From positions 1 to 32,492 of IMG/VR virus record IMGVR_UViG_3300037321_000123: a stretch of 32,492 nucleotides of DNA, one strand, 5' to 3'. Below, piece after piece: positions 15,881 to 23,081 of the stretch (positions are counted from its first letter, which is position 1; every line of letters begins with the position of its first letter). The translations under genes were made by a program, and so were the position numbers. The stretch comes from a virus. The notes under the pieces were generated by a model that was not told the DNA's origin, searched no databases, and was given only the letters and a program-made list of their open reading frames with translations.

Positions 15881-16069
15881 TTATTTGATTTTGATTTGTT
15901 CTCCTGTTAAAAGTGATCTCTGGACTGCCAACTCCAGGACCCTCTTTCTGGAGAGTTCTTTTGGCTTGTCCCCCTGGACCATTTTACCTTTCACCAATGT
16001 TTTTAAAGCGTCTGCGAGCGTATTAATTTGATCCAGACTTCCAGTCAGTTCGATTTTAATTGTGTGCAT
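15881..16069 (-). CDS. Hypothetical 62-residue protein
   Basis: Short protein: a beta strand (HTIKIELTGS), a helix (LDQINTLADALKTLVKG) and a basic C-terminal helix. Overlaps the upstream gene by 14 nt. Unknown function. Confidence 0.5.
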   Translation of the reverse strand: MHTIKIELTGSLDQINTLADALKTLVKGKMVQGDKPKELSRKRVLELAVQRSLLTGEQIKIK

Positions 16070-16283
16070 AGCGCGCCTTTTTAGTGTTTTGAATATTGAC
16101 AGCTCTTTGAATGATCGTCAGGGTGTCCTTTTGTTTTAACTCTGGGATAATTCCGAACCTAGAAAACCAGTTTGTCTCTATTGAAGTGGGACTCATTTTC
16201 CAATACTCGGCCAGGGTGATGATTAAAGCCTTTTTGTTTTCTTTGTCTATTTGCTTAAACAAATTTTCGATATTGTCTCTCAT
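16056..16283 (-). CDS. Hypothetical 75-residue helical protein, possibly DNA-binding
   Basis: Contains a helix-turn-helix-like stretch (LAEYWKMSPTSIETNWFSRF, about residues 24-43) and later a helix with IIQRAVNIQNTKKARY. This arrangement resembles small phage regulators, but similarity is by eye only. It follows the first early gene after one base. Confidence 0.5.
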   Translation of the reverse strand: MRDNIENLFKQIDKENKKALIITLAEYWKMSPTSIETNWFSRFGIIPELKQKDTLTIIQRAVNIQNTKKARYAHN

Positions 16284-16284
16284 T

Positions 16285-16629
16285 CTATTGTATTGATTTG
16301 ATTAATGCTTTTTTTATGATTTCCATTTGCTCAGAAGTCACCTCCAGAGGCTCGCAGTCATTTGACACTATATTGATATTGTCAATATGAATGTCTCTGG
16401 ATAGTGCGGTGTATTCCTGCGGGTCCTGATAAGTTGCGGGGGTGGTGATTCCTGTCTCTAATATTTCTAGGTGATACTCAATACCAAACTCCTCAGACTC
16501 AATCAATCTGTCAGAGCTAAAAGCCCCGCTATTATTGTCAAATACTAACTCATTAATACTGTCATCAATGGAGGTCAAAAGATTTCTAAAATCTATGTTT
16601 GATAGTGAATTTTTGGATAATGCTTTCAT
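16285..16629 (-). CDS. First gene of the early operon, unknown function
   Basis: A 114-residue acidic protein (starts MKALSKNSLSNIDFRNLLTS). No known domain. It is the first gene read from the early promoter at about 16,660, in the position where other temperate phages carry a Cro-like or early regulator, but no helix-turn-helix is seen. The opposing repressor promoter overlaps its 5' end. Confidence 0.6.
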   Translation of the reverse strand: MKALSKNSLSNIDFRNLLTSIDDSINELVFDNNSGAFSSDRLIESEEFGIEYHLEILETGITTPATYQDPQEYTALSRDIHIDNINIVSNDCEPLEVTSEQMEIIKKALIKSIQ

Positions 16630-16642
16630 TTTTGTATATTTG
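16613..16642 (+). promoter_or_regulatory. Repressor promoter, Bacteroidota type (TTG-N19-TATATTTG)
   Basis: TTG at 16613-16615 and a perfect TAnnTTTG element (TATATTTG) at 16635-16642, separated by 19 bases, which matches the Bacteroidota sigma-ABfr consensus. It points toward the repressor gene at 16767, giving a leader of about 115 nt. It lies partly within the start of the opposing early gene. Confidence 0.55.
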
Positions 16643-16658
16643 CTTTGTATTATTACAA

Positions 16659-16666
16659 CAAACTTA
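16659..16666 (-). promoter_or_regulatory. Early operon promoter, -7 element TAAGTTTG
   Basis: Perfect TAnnTTTG on the minus strand, followed by about 29 nt to the ATG at 16629. No clear TTG is seen at the -33 spacing, which suggests a weak or activator-dependent promoter. It is overlapped by the direct repeats described next. Confidence 0.45.
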
Positions 16667-16685
16667 ATGCATTTTTAATTCATTT
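16664..16685. promoter_or_regulatory. Adjacent 11-bp direct repeats, candidate operator
   Basis: ttaatgcattt and ttaattcattt lie head to tail with one mismatch, one helical turn apart. They cover the start of the early promoter -7 element and its spacer. A repressor bound here would block early transcription. Candidate only. Confidence 0.4.
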
Positions 16686-16735
16686 AACGTAAAAAAGAAT
16701 TAAAATATAAGTTTTTTTTAATGTATTAAACCAAA

Positions 16736-16747
16736 GACTTTAAAGTC
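16736..16747. promoter_or_regulatory. 12-bp palindrome gactttaaagtc, candidate operator
   Basis: Perfect palindrome 20 bp upstream of the repressor start. A symmetrical site is what a dimeric XRE repressor would bind, and the position suits autoregulation. I did not see another exact copy in the switch region. Confidence 0.35.
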
Positions 16748-16766
16748 AAACAGTTACAAAATAAAT

Positions 16767-17105
16767 ATGCTAGAGAGCGAAAGGCTTGACTGCATTGTCA
16801 GTCACTTAGGAAAGAAAAAAAACGCAGTAGCGAAAGAGCTTGGCTATACAAACAGCTCAGTCTTTTACGCTATTGAGTCAGGCAGGAATGGGATTTCTGC
16901 GGGACTCGCAAAAAAAATCGCAGACGTATATCCAGAGATTTCACAAAACTGGCTATTGACTGGAAAGGGTGAAATGCTTAATAAAACAAAGCCAAAAGAG
17001 ACAATAGAAGAAAATAATAGGATTGAGGTATTGGAGAGAATAAGTAAAGGACTAGAGGCTCGTATTGAACTACTAGAGCAAAAAATGAAAGAGATTGTAA
17101 AATAA
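16767..17105 (+). CDS. XRE-family phage repressor without protease domain
   Basis: A 112-residue protein. Residues about 8-60 form a helix-turn-helix (GKKKNAVAKELGYTNSSVFY, then GISAGLAKKIADVYP), followed by the NWLLTGKGEMLN segment typical of Bacteroidota phage repressors. The C-terminal third is a coiled coil, presumably the dimer interface. No Ser-Lys LexA-type peptidase is present, so induction cannot use RecA-stimulated self-cleavage; an antirepressor or other signal would be needed. Divergent to the early operon, with candidate operators between them. Confidence 0.85.
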   Translation: MLESERLDCIVSHLGKKKNAVAKELGYTNSSVFYAIESGRNGISAGLAKKIADVYPEISQNWLLTGKGEMLNKTKPKETIEENNRIEVLERISKGLEARIELLEQKMKEIVK

Positions 17106-17109
17106 AAAA

Positions 17110-17290
17110 GGACACAAAAAGGACACAAATACAGGTCAAAAAATCAAAGCCTAATAAATATATTTATCTCATTATCAAATAGTTAGATAAATCAAAAAGC
17201 CTTCAAAGAGTTTCCCTCTTTCTCCGCGAAAGTCTCAAAGCCCCTGTTTATACGGGGGTTTTTTTGAAAAGGACACAAAAGGGACACAAA
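17110..17290. other. attP: attP: phage attachment site with four arm repeats
   Basis: Four direct copies of ggacacaaa at 17110-17118, 17121-17129, 17271-17279 and 17282-17290. Within each pair the spacing is exactly 11 bp, one helical turn, as expected for integrase arm sites. Between them, an inverted repeat ctttc-tccgc-gaaag (17218-17232) looks like the two core sites around a short crossover. The bases tccctctttctccgc (17213-17227, one difference possible) resemble the T-stem plus acceptor 3' end of a tRNA-Ser gene, and a terminator follows, as after a tRNA. The integrase gene starts 67 bp to the right. The tRNA match is inferred. Confidence 0.7.
17237..17265 (+). terminator. Rho-independent terminator inside attP
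   Basis: Stem aaagcccct / gggggtttt with loop gtttatac, then a run of seven T. It would stop repressor transcription before the integrase. Its location just after the putative tRNA-like core also fits a copied host tRNA terminator that would restore termination of the tRNA after integration. Confidence 0.8.
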
Positions 17291-17357
17291 ATGCAAGATC
17301 TTTTTAGGCATATTTATTTTTAATTTAGGTTTTTAATGATCGTTTAAAATTAAATTT

Positions 17358-18503
17358 ATGCAAAATTACACTGATCCCAAACTCTGCAAATCCAAAAACG
17401 GTTGGTATGTTTATTTGCGCTTCAATCATAAATTAAAAAAGTTCAAAAAAGGGCTCAATAAAATAAAGGACCCAAAAGATAAAATCATTGTCGCAAATGA
17501 GATCATTAGACAATTAAAAATTAAATTAAAAAACGGGTGGTCCCCTTTTAGTGAGGAACTGACCGACTCAAAAAAGTACAATCTACTCCTAGCCCTGGAC
17601 TTTGCTATTGAAAAAAAACAGGCTCATGTCTCTACTAAAACCTTTCTAGGGTATAGGTCAATGATTGGATTTATAAAAAAAGCCGCCAAAGACCTTTCAC
17701 TTGACTATCTTAATATAAACGAACTCAAACGCGCTCATGTGAAATTGATCCTGGAGAGGGTGCAAATAGATCGCAGTTGGTCGAGTAAAGCCTATAATAA
17801 GGGACTGAATTATTTTAGGGCTACATTGTCTGAGCTTTTACAGTGGGATATTATAGAAACGAACCCCGCTTTTAGTATTAAGGCTTTAAAAGTTCCATTT
17901 ACTAGGGCCAATATAACCCCGACCCCAGAGGAGCATTTAATTATAAAAGATTGTCTCCTGGTTAATCATGCTGCGTTTTATAATTTCGTTGTAATGCTCT
18001 TTCACACTGGAATAAGACCAAAGGAACTCCTCCAGATTAAACTCTTTATGATTGACCAGGAGAGCAAAAAAATAACGCTCCCTCCAGAGATCACAAAAAC
18101 AGACAGAGAGAGGGTTGTCCCTATCAATCCTCACCTCTCTGAAATGCTCTCAGGCATGGAAATAAAAAATCACCCGTCGGAATTTTATCTCTTTGGTGCT
18201 TTTAAATACAATCACAAACATAGGTCAAATTTAGGTCTGGACTTCATTCCCGCGCCCTCTCCGATTGCCAGAGATACGGCTACAAAAAAATGGAATACTA
18301 TTATAAAACAGCATTTAGGAATCCAGGTAAATCTTTACGCTATGAAACACGCAGGCGCAGACGCTAAGATTCTGGCAGGGATAGGCCTGGAGTCTTTACA
18401 GGAGCTTTACGGGCATACTTCAAAATTAACCACCTCGATATATGCTCAGTCGGTAAAGGAGGTTTATAGAAAAGAAATAATAGACAAATCCCCCGAATTT
18501 TAG
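17358..18503 (+). CDS. int: Tyrosine recombinase integrase
   Basis: A 381-residue site-specific recombinase. The N-terminal 65 residues form an arm-binding-type domain (NGWYVYLRFNHKLKKFKKG), about 75-175 the core-binding SAM-like domain, and 190-381 the catalytic domain. Visible catalytic residues: R220 in HTGIRPKEL, K247 in the ITKTDRERVV beta-hairpin, H353 in LYGHTS, and nucleophile Y362 in TTSIYAQ. Box II reads L-Y-A-M-K-H instead of H-x-x-R-H, so the usual His and Arg are Tyr327 and Lys330; many Bacteroidota phage integrases share this variant. attP lies immediately upstream, and the arm repeats are its likely binding sites. Confidence 0.93.
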   Translation: MQNYTDPKLCKSKNGWYVYLRFNHKLKKFKKGLNKIKDPKDKIIVANEIIRQLKIKLKNGWSPFSEELTDSKKYNLLLALDFAIEKKQAHVSTKTFLGYRSMIGFIKKAAKDLSLDYLNINELKRAHVKLILERVQIDRSWSSKAYNKGLNYFRATLSELLQWDIIETNPAFSIKALKVPFTRANITPTPEEHLIIKDCLLVNHAAFYNFVVMLFHTGIRPKELLQIKLFMIDQESKKITLPPEITKTDRERVVPINPHLSEMLSGMEIKNHPSEFYLFGAFKYNHKHRSNLGLDFIPAPSPIARDTATKKWNTIIKQHLGIQVNLYAMKHAGADAKILAGIGLESLQELYGHTSKLTTSIYAQSVKEVYRKEIIDKSPEF

Positions 18504-18781
18504 ACTTCTCCCCAGATTTTTAGTATTTTCAATTTTCTTTTTTCTACTGATCCTTTACTATTTAATATATTTAAAATTTTCTCCTCTTCTACTTCCTCAA
18601 AGCCGTCCTTTCTAAAATAATCTAAATACTTTAGACAGGACCAATTTGACTCCATTTCAAAAACATTGTCTTTCCTGGGGTTTTTGTAATTAATAAATGA
18701 ATTGATTTTTTTTAACAAGTCATGAATTTGAATATGTTTATCAAGACTCAGTTTTAACGCACTATTTTTTAGATTTTTCAT
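18500..18781 (-). CDS. Hypothetical 93-residue protein convergent with integrase
   Basis: Basic, helical protein (starts MKNLKNSALKLSLDKHIQIH). It overlaps the integrase stop by 4 nt on the opposite strand. A terminator-like hairpin separates it from the lysis genes upstream, so it would need its own promoter, and none is obvious. AT-rich. Could be an accessory gene; function unknown. Confidence 0.5.
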   Translation of the reverse strand: MKNLKNSALKLSLDKHIQIHDLLKKINSFINYKNPRKDNVFEMESNWSCLKYLDYFRKDGFEEVEEEKILNILNSKGSVEKRKLKILKIWGEV

Positions 18782-18792
18782 TTAGTAAAAAT

Positions 18793-18821
18793 AAACCCCT
18801 CGAATCTTTGAGGTTTTTTTT
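18793..18821. terminator. Probable bidirectional terminator after the late operon
   Basis: cctc-gaatcttt-gagg with flanking A/T pairs (possible extended stem aaacc..tc / ga..ggttt with a two-base bulge), followed by eight T on the plus strand and a T-rich stretch on the minus strand. It lies 21 bases after the last lysis gene. Confidence 0.5.
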
Positions 18822-18841
18822 AACCTTTTATTAACGAAAAA

Positions 18842-19381
18842 TTATTTTTTAAAAAAGGCAGAAATAGGATTGGCCACCGCTAAAAATATCTTTAGAAGTT
18901 TTGGCAGAAAGAAAACCGCAAAGCCCGCAAAGACCCACCAGGGGGTTGATATGATTTTTTTGTACAAATATTCGCGCGTTGTCTCCTCCAGGATAGTCTC
19001 CTCTTTACTGTTGTTAATCACAATTAAACTCTGGTCCGTTGTCTCTCCGATTGAAGTCTCCAGGTTTATGATTCTTCGGCCAATATCATAAAATAAATTA
19101 TACCCATTTTTTCCGCTTTGCTTTGAGGTATTTAATTTTGAGAGTATTTCATCAACTTTGGCGTTTATAATTGAGTCATTTTTTTTATTTGAAGTATTAC
19201 TCTTTATAACGGGCAATTTTAAAACGTCATTAATTGGTCTGCTTATCTCTATCATTGAAACGCTGTCTCTCTTGACCTCCTTTACCTGGATTGACTTTGT
19301 TTCCTGGCTGCTTTCTTTGATTTTTTTTGAGGCGCACGAAAATAGCGTCAAAATAAGCATGAGAGATATTAATGTTTTCAT
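18842..19381 (-). CDS. Unimolecular spanin-like lipoprotein (u-spanin)
   Basis: A 179-residue protein with a lipoprotein signal ending LTLFSC (C16 as lipid-modified residue) and a C-terminal transmembrane helix at about 148-169 (WWVFAGFAVFFLPKLLKIFL). The middle is hydrophilic, helical and strand-forming (about 20-145). A lipid anchor in the outer membrane and a helix in the inner membrane on one chain is the topology of T1 gp11-type u-spanins, which fuse the two membranes in the last step of lysis. It overlaps the endolysin gene by 4 nt. Assignment is from topology and context, since spanins have little sequence conservation. Confidence 0.7.
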   Translation of the reverse strand: MKTLISLMLILTLFSCASKKIKESSQETKSIQVKEVKRDSVSMIEISRPINDVLKLPVIKSNTSNKKNDSIINAKVDEILSKLNTSKQSGKNGYNLFYDIGRRIINLETSIGETTDQSLIVINNSKEETILEETTREYLYKKIISTPWWVFAGFAVFFLPKLLKIFLAVANPISAFFKK

Positions 19382-19938
19382 TTTTTAGAGTGTTTTTTAT
19401 AAGCCTGAGACAGTTTTAAATCATATTTATTTATCGCAAAATTTTTGCCATTGTAGCCCCTTGCAAAAGTGGGCCAGTCTTTCTCCTGGAGTGATTTTTT
19501 GAGCCCCGTATTTTTAATAAAATTTATAAAGGCCATGAGCTGAAAAGCCTCACTTTTATACATTGCGTTTATAAAATCCTGGATCACCGTAAAGCCCGCG
19601 AGTTTATAATTAAAACCCATGATTTGATATTTTCCCCAACTAGCAGATTTTAAGGCCGCTATCTTATTAAGCCCAACGGCCTCCCTGAGTCTGTCATGCT
19701 CTTTGACTCCTCCCAAATATCCCCCTGGCTTTGAGTTTGAAACGCCTGGATTTGATTCTGAAAATTTACCATTTGTAAAGGCGTGAAACTTATGTCTTTC
19801 AAAAAGGATTCTGGGCTCTCCAGAGGCGTGAAAACCACCGAAAGGAGCTTCCACCTCTGAGACTGCTTTGAGTGTCGCTAATTCAATCCCTAAGAAGTCT
19901 GAGGCTTTTTGGAGATCGCTTTCTATAAGGTTACGCAA
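19378..19938 (-). CDS. Endolysin, N-acetylmuramidase family (DUF3380)
   Basis: A 186-residue lysin. Family motifs in order: AVSEVEAPFGGF (the catalytic Glu is one of E28/E30), then RILFERHKFH, SASWGKYQIMGFNYKLAGF, and near the C terminus DWPTFARGYNGKNFAINKYD. These match the N-acetylmuramidase domain found in many phage endolysins that cleave the glycan backbone. There is no signal peptide, so export depends on a holin or similar; the neighbouring membrane protein at 19931-20251 is the candidate. Overlaps both neighbours. Confidence 0.9.
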   Translation of the reverse strand: MRNLIESDLQKASDFLGIELATLKAVSEVEAPFGGFHASGEPRILFERHKFHAFTNGKFSESNPGVSNSKPGGYLGGVKEHDRLREAVGLNKIAALKSASWGKYQIMGFNYKLAGFTVIQDFINAMYKSEAFQLMAFINFIKNTGLKKSLQEKDWPTFARGYNGKNFAINKYDLKLSQAYKKHSKK

Positions 19939-20251
19939 CTGGCTTTTTTTTGTAGTTTTGAAACTGAGTTTTTAATTCGTTGTATTTTTTTGTCTCCTCC
20001 TCTAGTTGTTTATTTACAATTTGGAGCTGCTTTTTTAATCCCTCAATCTCTAATTTTAAAGAGTCAAATCTGTCCTCCATGTCCTCAACAAAAACCGCGT
20101 AATTTTCCTGCATTTTTGAGAGTGCGTCTGCTGTCTGCTGTCTCTCTTCTATTTTTCTTTTGCTCTTTTCGTTGAAATAAGCAAAAAAAGAGCCACTCCC
20201 AAAAAGCGCAGATATTACAGTAAATACATTATCCGAAAGCCATTCTTTCAT
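19931..20251 (-). CDS. Membrane coiled-coil protein, holin- or i-spanin-like
   Basis: A 106-residue protein. One hydrophobic helix lies near the N terminus (about residues 8-26, VFTVISALFGSGSFFAYF), then basic residues, then a long coiled coil (about 36-95). It precedes the endolysin with an 8-nt overlap. Holins in Bacteroidota phages often look like this; the same layout also fits an inner-membrane spanin. Since a u-spanin candidate is present, the holin reading is a little more likely. Confidence 0.55.
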   Translation of the reverse strand: MKEWLSDNVFTVISALFGSGSFFAYFNEKSKRKIEERQQTADALSKMQENYAVFVEDMEDRFDSLKLEIEGLKKQLQIVNKQLEEETKKYNELKTQFQNYKKKPVA

Positions 20252-20751
20252 TATCTTGTAATTTTATTAAGTCTAAAAGTCCTATTTTTTAAGGTACATG
20301 AATCCCTCCAAAGTGGATAATCTGAGGAGTTTCTGTTTAAATAAAGTTCAACCTGGCCCCAATATTGAGCTGCTATCTGTTGCGTGGCTTTGTAAGACTC
20401 TTTCAGGCCCGCCCTGTCCACTTGTTTTTCTTCCTGGTATTGTTTAGTGACAAAACCGAAAGGAGTGTCAGTCTGCGATCCATTTAGTATATATCGGGCA
20501 TAAGCGTAAAGGCTTAAAACCTTTTTAATTCCTGGAGATGTCATTTGGACTTCCTCAAAATCGTAATTTTTCTCCTCCAATAAATCAAGGTAATTATTTG
20601 GCTCGTTTATTATAGAAAAATAAAATTTCTCCCCTAACAGGGGTCTAAGGTCTGCGATCTGAGCGTCCTCAATGAATTGATTAATAATCCTCTCATTTAC
20701 TGACTCAGATATTGGCCTATGCTTCTGGATTTCCGATAAATTCACTAACAT
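20251..20751 (-). CDS. Head-tail connector-like protein (DUF6712-type)
   Basis: A 166-residue helical protein. It opens with MLVNLSEIQKHRPISESVNE, followed by FIEDAQIADLRPLLGEKFYF and a later segment SPGIKKVLSLYAYARYILNG. This pattern is common in Bacteroidota phage genes that follow the portal, annotated as DUF6712 or gp6-like adaptors forming the ring below the portal. It overlaps the portal end by 35 nt. Confidence 0.65.
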   Translation of the reverse strand: MLVNLSEIQKHRPISESVNERIINQFIEDAQIADLRPLLGEKFYFSIINEPNNYLDLLEEKNYDFEEVQMTSPGIKKVLSLYAYARYILNGSQTDTPFGFVTKQYQEEKQVDRAGLKESYKATQQIAAQYWGQVELYLNRNSSDYPLWRDSCTLKNRTFRLNKITR

Positions 20752-21925
20752 TGATTAATTTTTTTATTTTCATTCCCTGCTCTGGCAAATCAAAGCCTTT
20801 GAAATTTTTTAGTAAGACGTTTAAAATCTCATTTTCAATAAGGTTCCTGTCCTCTTCTGTCTGCTCCTGGTAAAATATCTTTGCAGACTTCAAAAGCTCC
20901 CCAGACTGTCCAAAAACGCTATTATCTGACCCCTCAATTAATACTGAGGGGACGTTTGAAAATGCTTTGCGTATATTGTTAGAAACGCTTTTTTCTGTGT
21001 ACTCGAAAAGTTTATCGTCAATATTGCTCTGAATATCAACAAATTTAATCACGTTGTCTATTGAGTCACCTTCGAACTCCATTTCCAAATGAAGAGCCCC
21101 ATCTACATTGTCGGACCCCATAAACGACTGAATGTTTTTCCTGAAATTGTCTCTCTCGGTCTCCTCCAGGTGTTTCTCATTTGCCTGCTCTGGAGTGAGG
21201 TATTCCTCGTCTATATTATTATTCCCTACCATTGGAGGGGTGATAATTAATTTTTTACCAAAAAATCCCTTTCTTAGAGTCAAGTTTTTAAACTCACCCG
21301 CGCGAAATTCTGAGTCTGCGTCATTAATTGCACTGTCTAAATGTGAGAGGGGATAAATTGATTCCTCTGGATTAAAAAACAATACCTGTCCTTTGTATTT
21401 TTTAAGCTCCCTTGCATTTCTAATTTGATCTAAAATGACTTCTTTCCTGGGGTTATAAATATCAATAATATCAATGTCTTTATCATTTATTTTATCTGCG
21501 TTCCAATTCTCAGAAACTAATATTTTGCCATGGTGATCTTTGCTGTCTTTTTTGCCTATCCTACAATTCACAAAAGGCAGTACCTTTAAAGATATTTTCT
21601 CACCCTCTAGGTTATAATTAACGTGAATAAAGACTCCATTTTGATATGAGTAGGAAAGTGCCAGACGGCTCAAAAACTTCCTTAAACTGGTCCCGTCCTC
21701 TTGGTGTACTATAAAATCATTTTGACTCTCAAAGCCTTGGCCGACAATATACTTTCTAAGCAATTTAGCGCATGGCTTTGCAGTGGAGGAGTTATTTATT
21801 AGCCTTTCAACTCTCTCAGGATAGTCATTCCCTAGACCATTGGCATATATATTAAAAGACTCATCAAATTTGACAAGTCTTTTAGCGATCTCTATTAATT
21901 TTGCGGCTACGAATCGAGCTTGCAT
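20717..21925 (-). CDS. Portal protein
   Basis: A 402-residue protein with the portal-type layout: an N-terminal alpha/beta wing (RFVAAKLIEIAKRLVKFDES), a central region with LSYSYQNGVFIHVNYNLEGE and LKVLPFVNCRIGKK, then a long helical clip and stem, and SVLIEGSDNSVFGQSGELLK, a feature of Bacteroidota phage portals. It forms the dodecameric ring through which DNA enters. It lies downstream of capsid and tail-tube-like genes, not next to terL as usual. Confidence 0.75.
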   Translation of the reverse strand: MQARFVAAKLIEIAKRLVKFDESFNIYANGLGNDYPERVERLINNSSTAKPCAKLLRKYIVGQGFESQNDFIVHQEDGTSLRKFLSRLALSYSYQNGVFIHVNYNLEGEKISLKVLPFVNCRIGKKDSKDHHGKILVSENWNADKINDKDIDIIDIYNPRKEVILDQIRNARELKKYKGQVLFFNPEESIYPLSHLDSAINDADSEFRAGEFKNLTLRKGFFGKKLIITPPMVGNNNIDEEYLTPEQANEKHLEETERDNFRKNIQSFMGSDNVDGALHLEMEFEGDSIDNVIKFVDIQSNIDDKLFEYTEKSVSNNIRKAFSNVPSVLIEGSDNSVFGQSGELLKSAKIFYQEQTEEDRNLIENEILNVLLKNFKGFDLPEQGMKIKKLINVSEFIGNPEA

Positions 21926-21938
21926 AAAGTTTTTTTAT

Positions 21939-22466
21939 TTAAGATTGAGCCTCTAGTATATAGGTGGCTAATTTTCTTTTATTTCCGTCCAAATCTAAAA
22001 CGCCTAAATCGGCTGCTATTTTAATAAGTTCATCTTTTGAGTTGTCTTTCATTAATTGAGAGGCTGTCTGGACCTCTTCATTTTGATCCTGTGAGGCTAT
22101 TGTTTCTTTTTGGGTGTTTGGCACTGAGTCAAACAGATCCAATCCTCTAGGGTGGTTTTTTAAGAGCTTCAACCCGTATGCGTCAGTCATGTTTTCATTA
22201 TTCACAAAAACAGAGCTGCCAAATTCCAAGGGTATATTTGAATACATTTTCTTTAGAACGTATTGTGACGCTTTTTTTTCTGCCATGATTTTGGTTTTTT
22301 TTAAAAATTTTTTAAACTTTTCGTCAAAGCCTTTGCAATTAGGGCATAACTCAAAGTTAAAGATTGAATTATAATCCTTTGCAAAGGAAGATACCAAGCG
22401 ATTTCCATTGGAGTCCATTCCCGTCCGAACTTCACTCGCTTGGTATTTATTCCATTTCTCAAACAT
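21939..22466 (-). CDS. Hypothetical head-region protein with CxxC and SAP-like C terminus
   Basis: A 175-residue protein. A Cys pair (ELCPNCKGF, about residues 36-44) may bind a metal. Basic residues dominate 45-75. The C-terminal 35 residues (KDELIKIAADLGVLDLDGNK) look like a SAP/HeH-type DNA-binding helix motif. It starts with a one-base overlap (TAATG) after the tail-tube-like gene. Possibly a head-completion protein; the family is not recognised. Confidence 0.5.
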   Translation of the reverse strand: MFEKWNKYQASEVRTGMDSNGNRLVSSFAKDYNSIFNFELCPNCKGFDEKFKKFLKKTKIMAEKKASQYVLKKMYSNIPLEFGSSVFVNNENMTDAYGLKLLKNHPRGLDLFDSVPNTQKETIASQDQNEEVQTASQLMKDNSKDELIKIAADLGVLDLDGNKRKLATYILEAQS

Positions 22467-23062
22467 TAAGCAGAGGCAAATTTGTTATTAAAAGCCGTCA
22501 AACTTGTTGCGTAATCGGTGTCTCTAAAAATGTGAGGCATATAAGGCTCTGAGAATCCAGAGGGTGTCGAAAGCGAAAGGACCGAAGTCCCGTCATTTTC
22601 TCCAGAATCCTCAATCAATTCAGAAGCCTCCAGGCCGAATTTTAATCCAAAGAATAAAAAAGCCTGTTTGTTCTCTTCTCCTGTCCAGTTTCTATGAAGA
22701 ACCGCGTAAACATTTGCCCCGTTTAGGAAGTTGTTTATTTCGGCTCTAATCAACTCAGAGGGGTCCTGGAATCTGATCCCAGATATTGAATGAATCACTC
22801 CATTGTTTGAATCCTCTGGAAATTCTCCAGTGTTTGTAAATTTCATAATCTGCTTTAAACCCTGGATTTCAAAAGCTCTCTTTCCTGCTGCTAGTGTCAA
22901 CTGCTCAATAAGTGAACTGGGAACCGTTGAACTGAAATTGATCCCTGTCAGTGGTAAATCTGCTGAATTAATCAACATTAATCTTTGTTTTATCCCTTTG
23001 ACTGGCTTATCAATGCAGTTATTAAAAATATCCTGGCTAATTTTTGCGCATAAATCGTTCAT
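22466..23062 (-). CDS. Tail-tube-like structural protein
   Basis: A 198-residue protein with strong beta content and little charge patterning. Its position directly after the major capsid and size near 200 residues fit a tail tube or minor capsid protein; sequences such as ADLPLTGINFSSTVPSSLIE and VIHSISGIRFQDPSELIRAE are of the kind seen in such proteins of Bacteroidota phages. A head-completion role cannot be excluded. Starts 19 nt after the capsid gene. Confidence 0.45.
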   Translation of the reverse strand: MNDLCAKISQDIFNNCIDKPVKGIKQRLMLINSADLPLTGINFSSTVPSSLIEQLTLAAGKRAFEIQGLKQIMKFTNTGEFPEDSNNGVIHSISGIRFQDPSELIRAEINNFLNGANVYAVLHRNWTGEENKQAFLFFGLKFGLEASELIEDSGENDGTSVLSLSTPSGFSEPYMPHIFRDTDYATSLTAFNNKFASA

Positions 23063-23081
23063 ATCTCTTTTTTTTTAAAAA

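Noticed and set aside
17205-17235. Complete tRNA gene near attP
   Set aside because: Only a 3'-end-like segment is visible; there is no T-loop GTTCRA or anticodon arm upstream.
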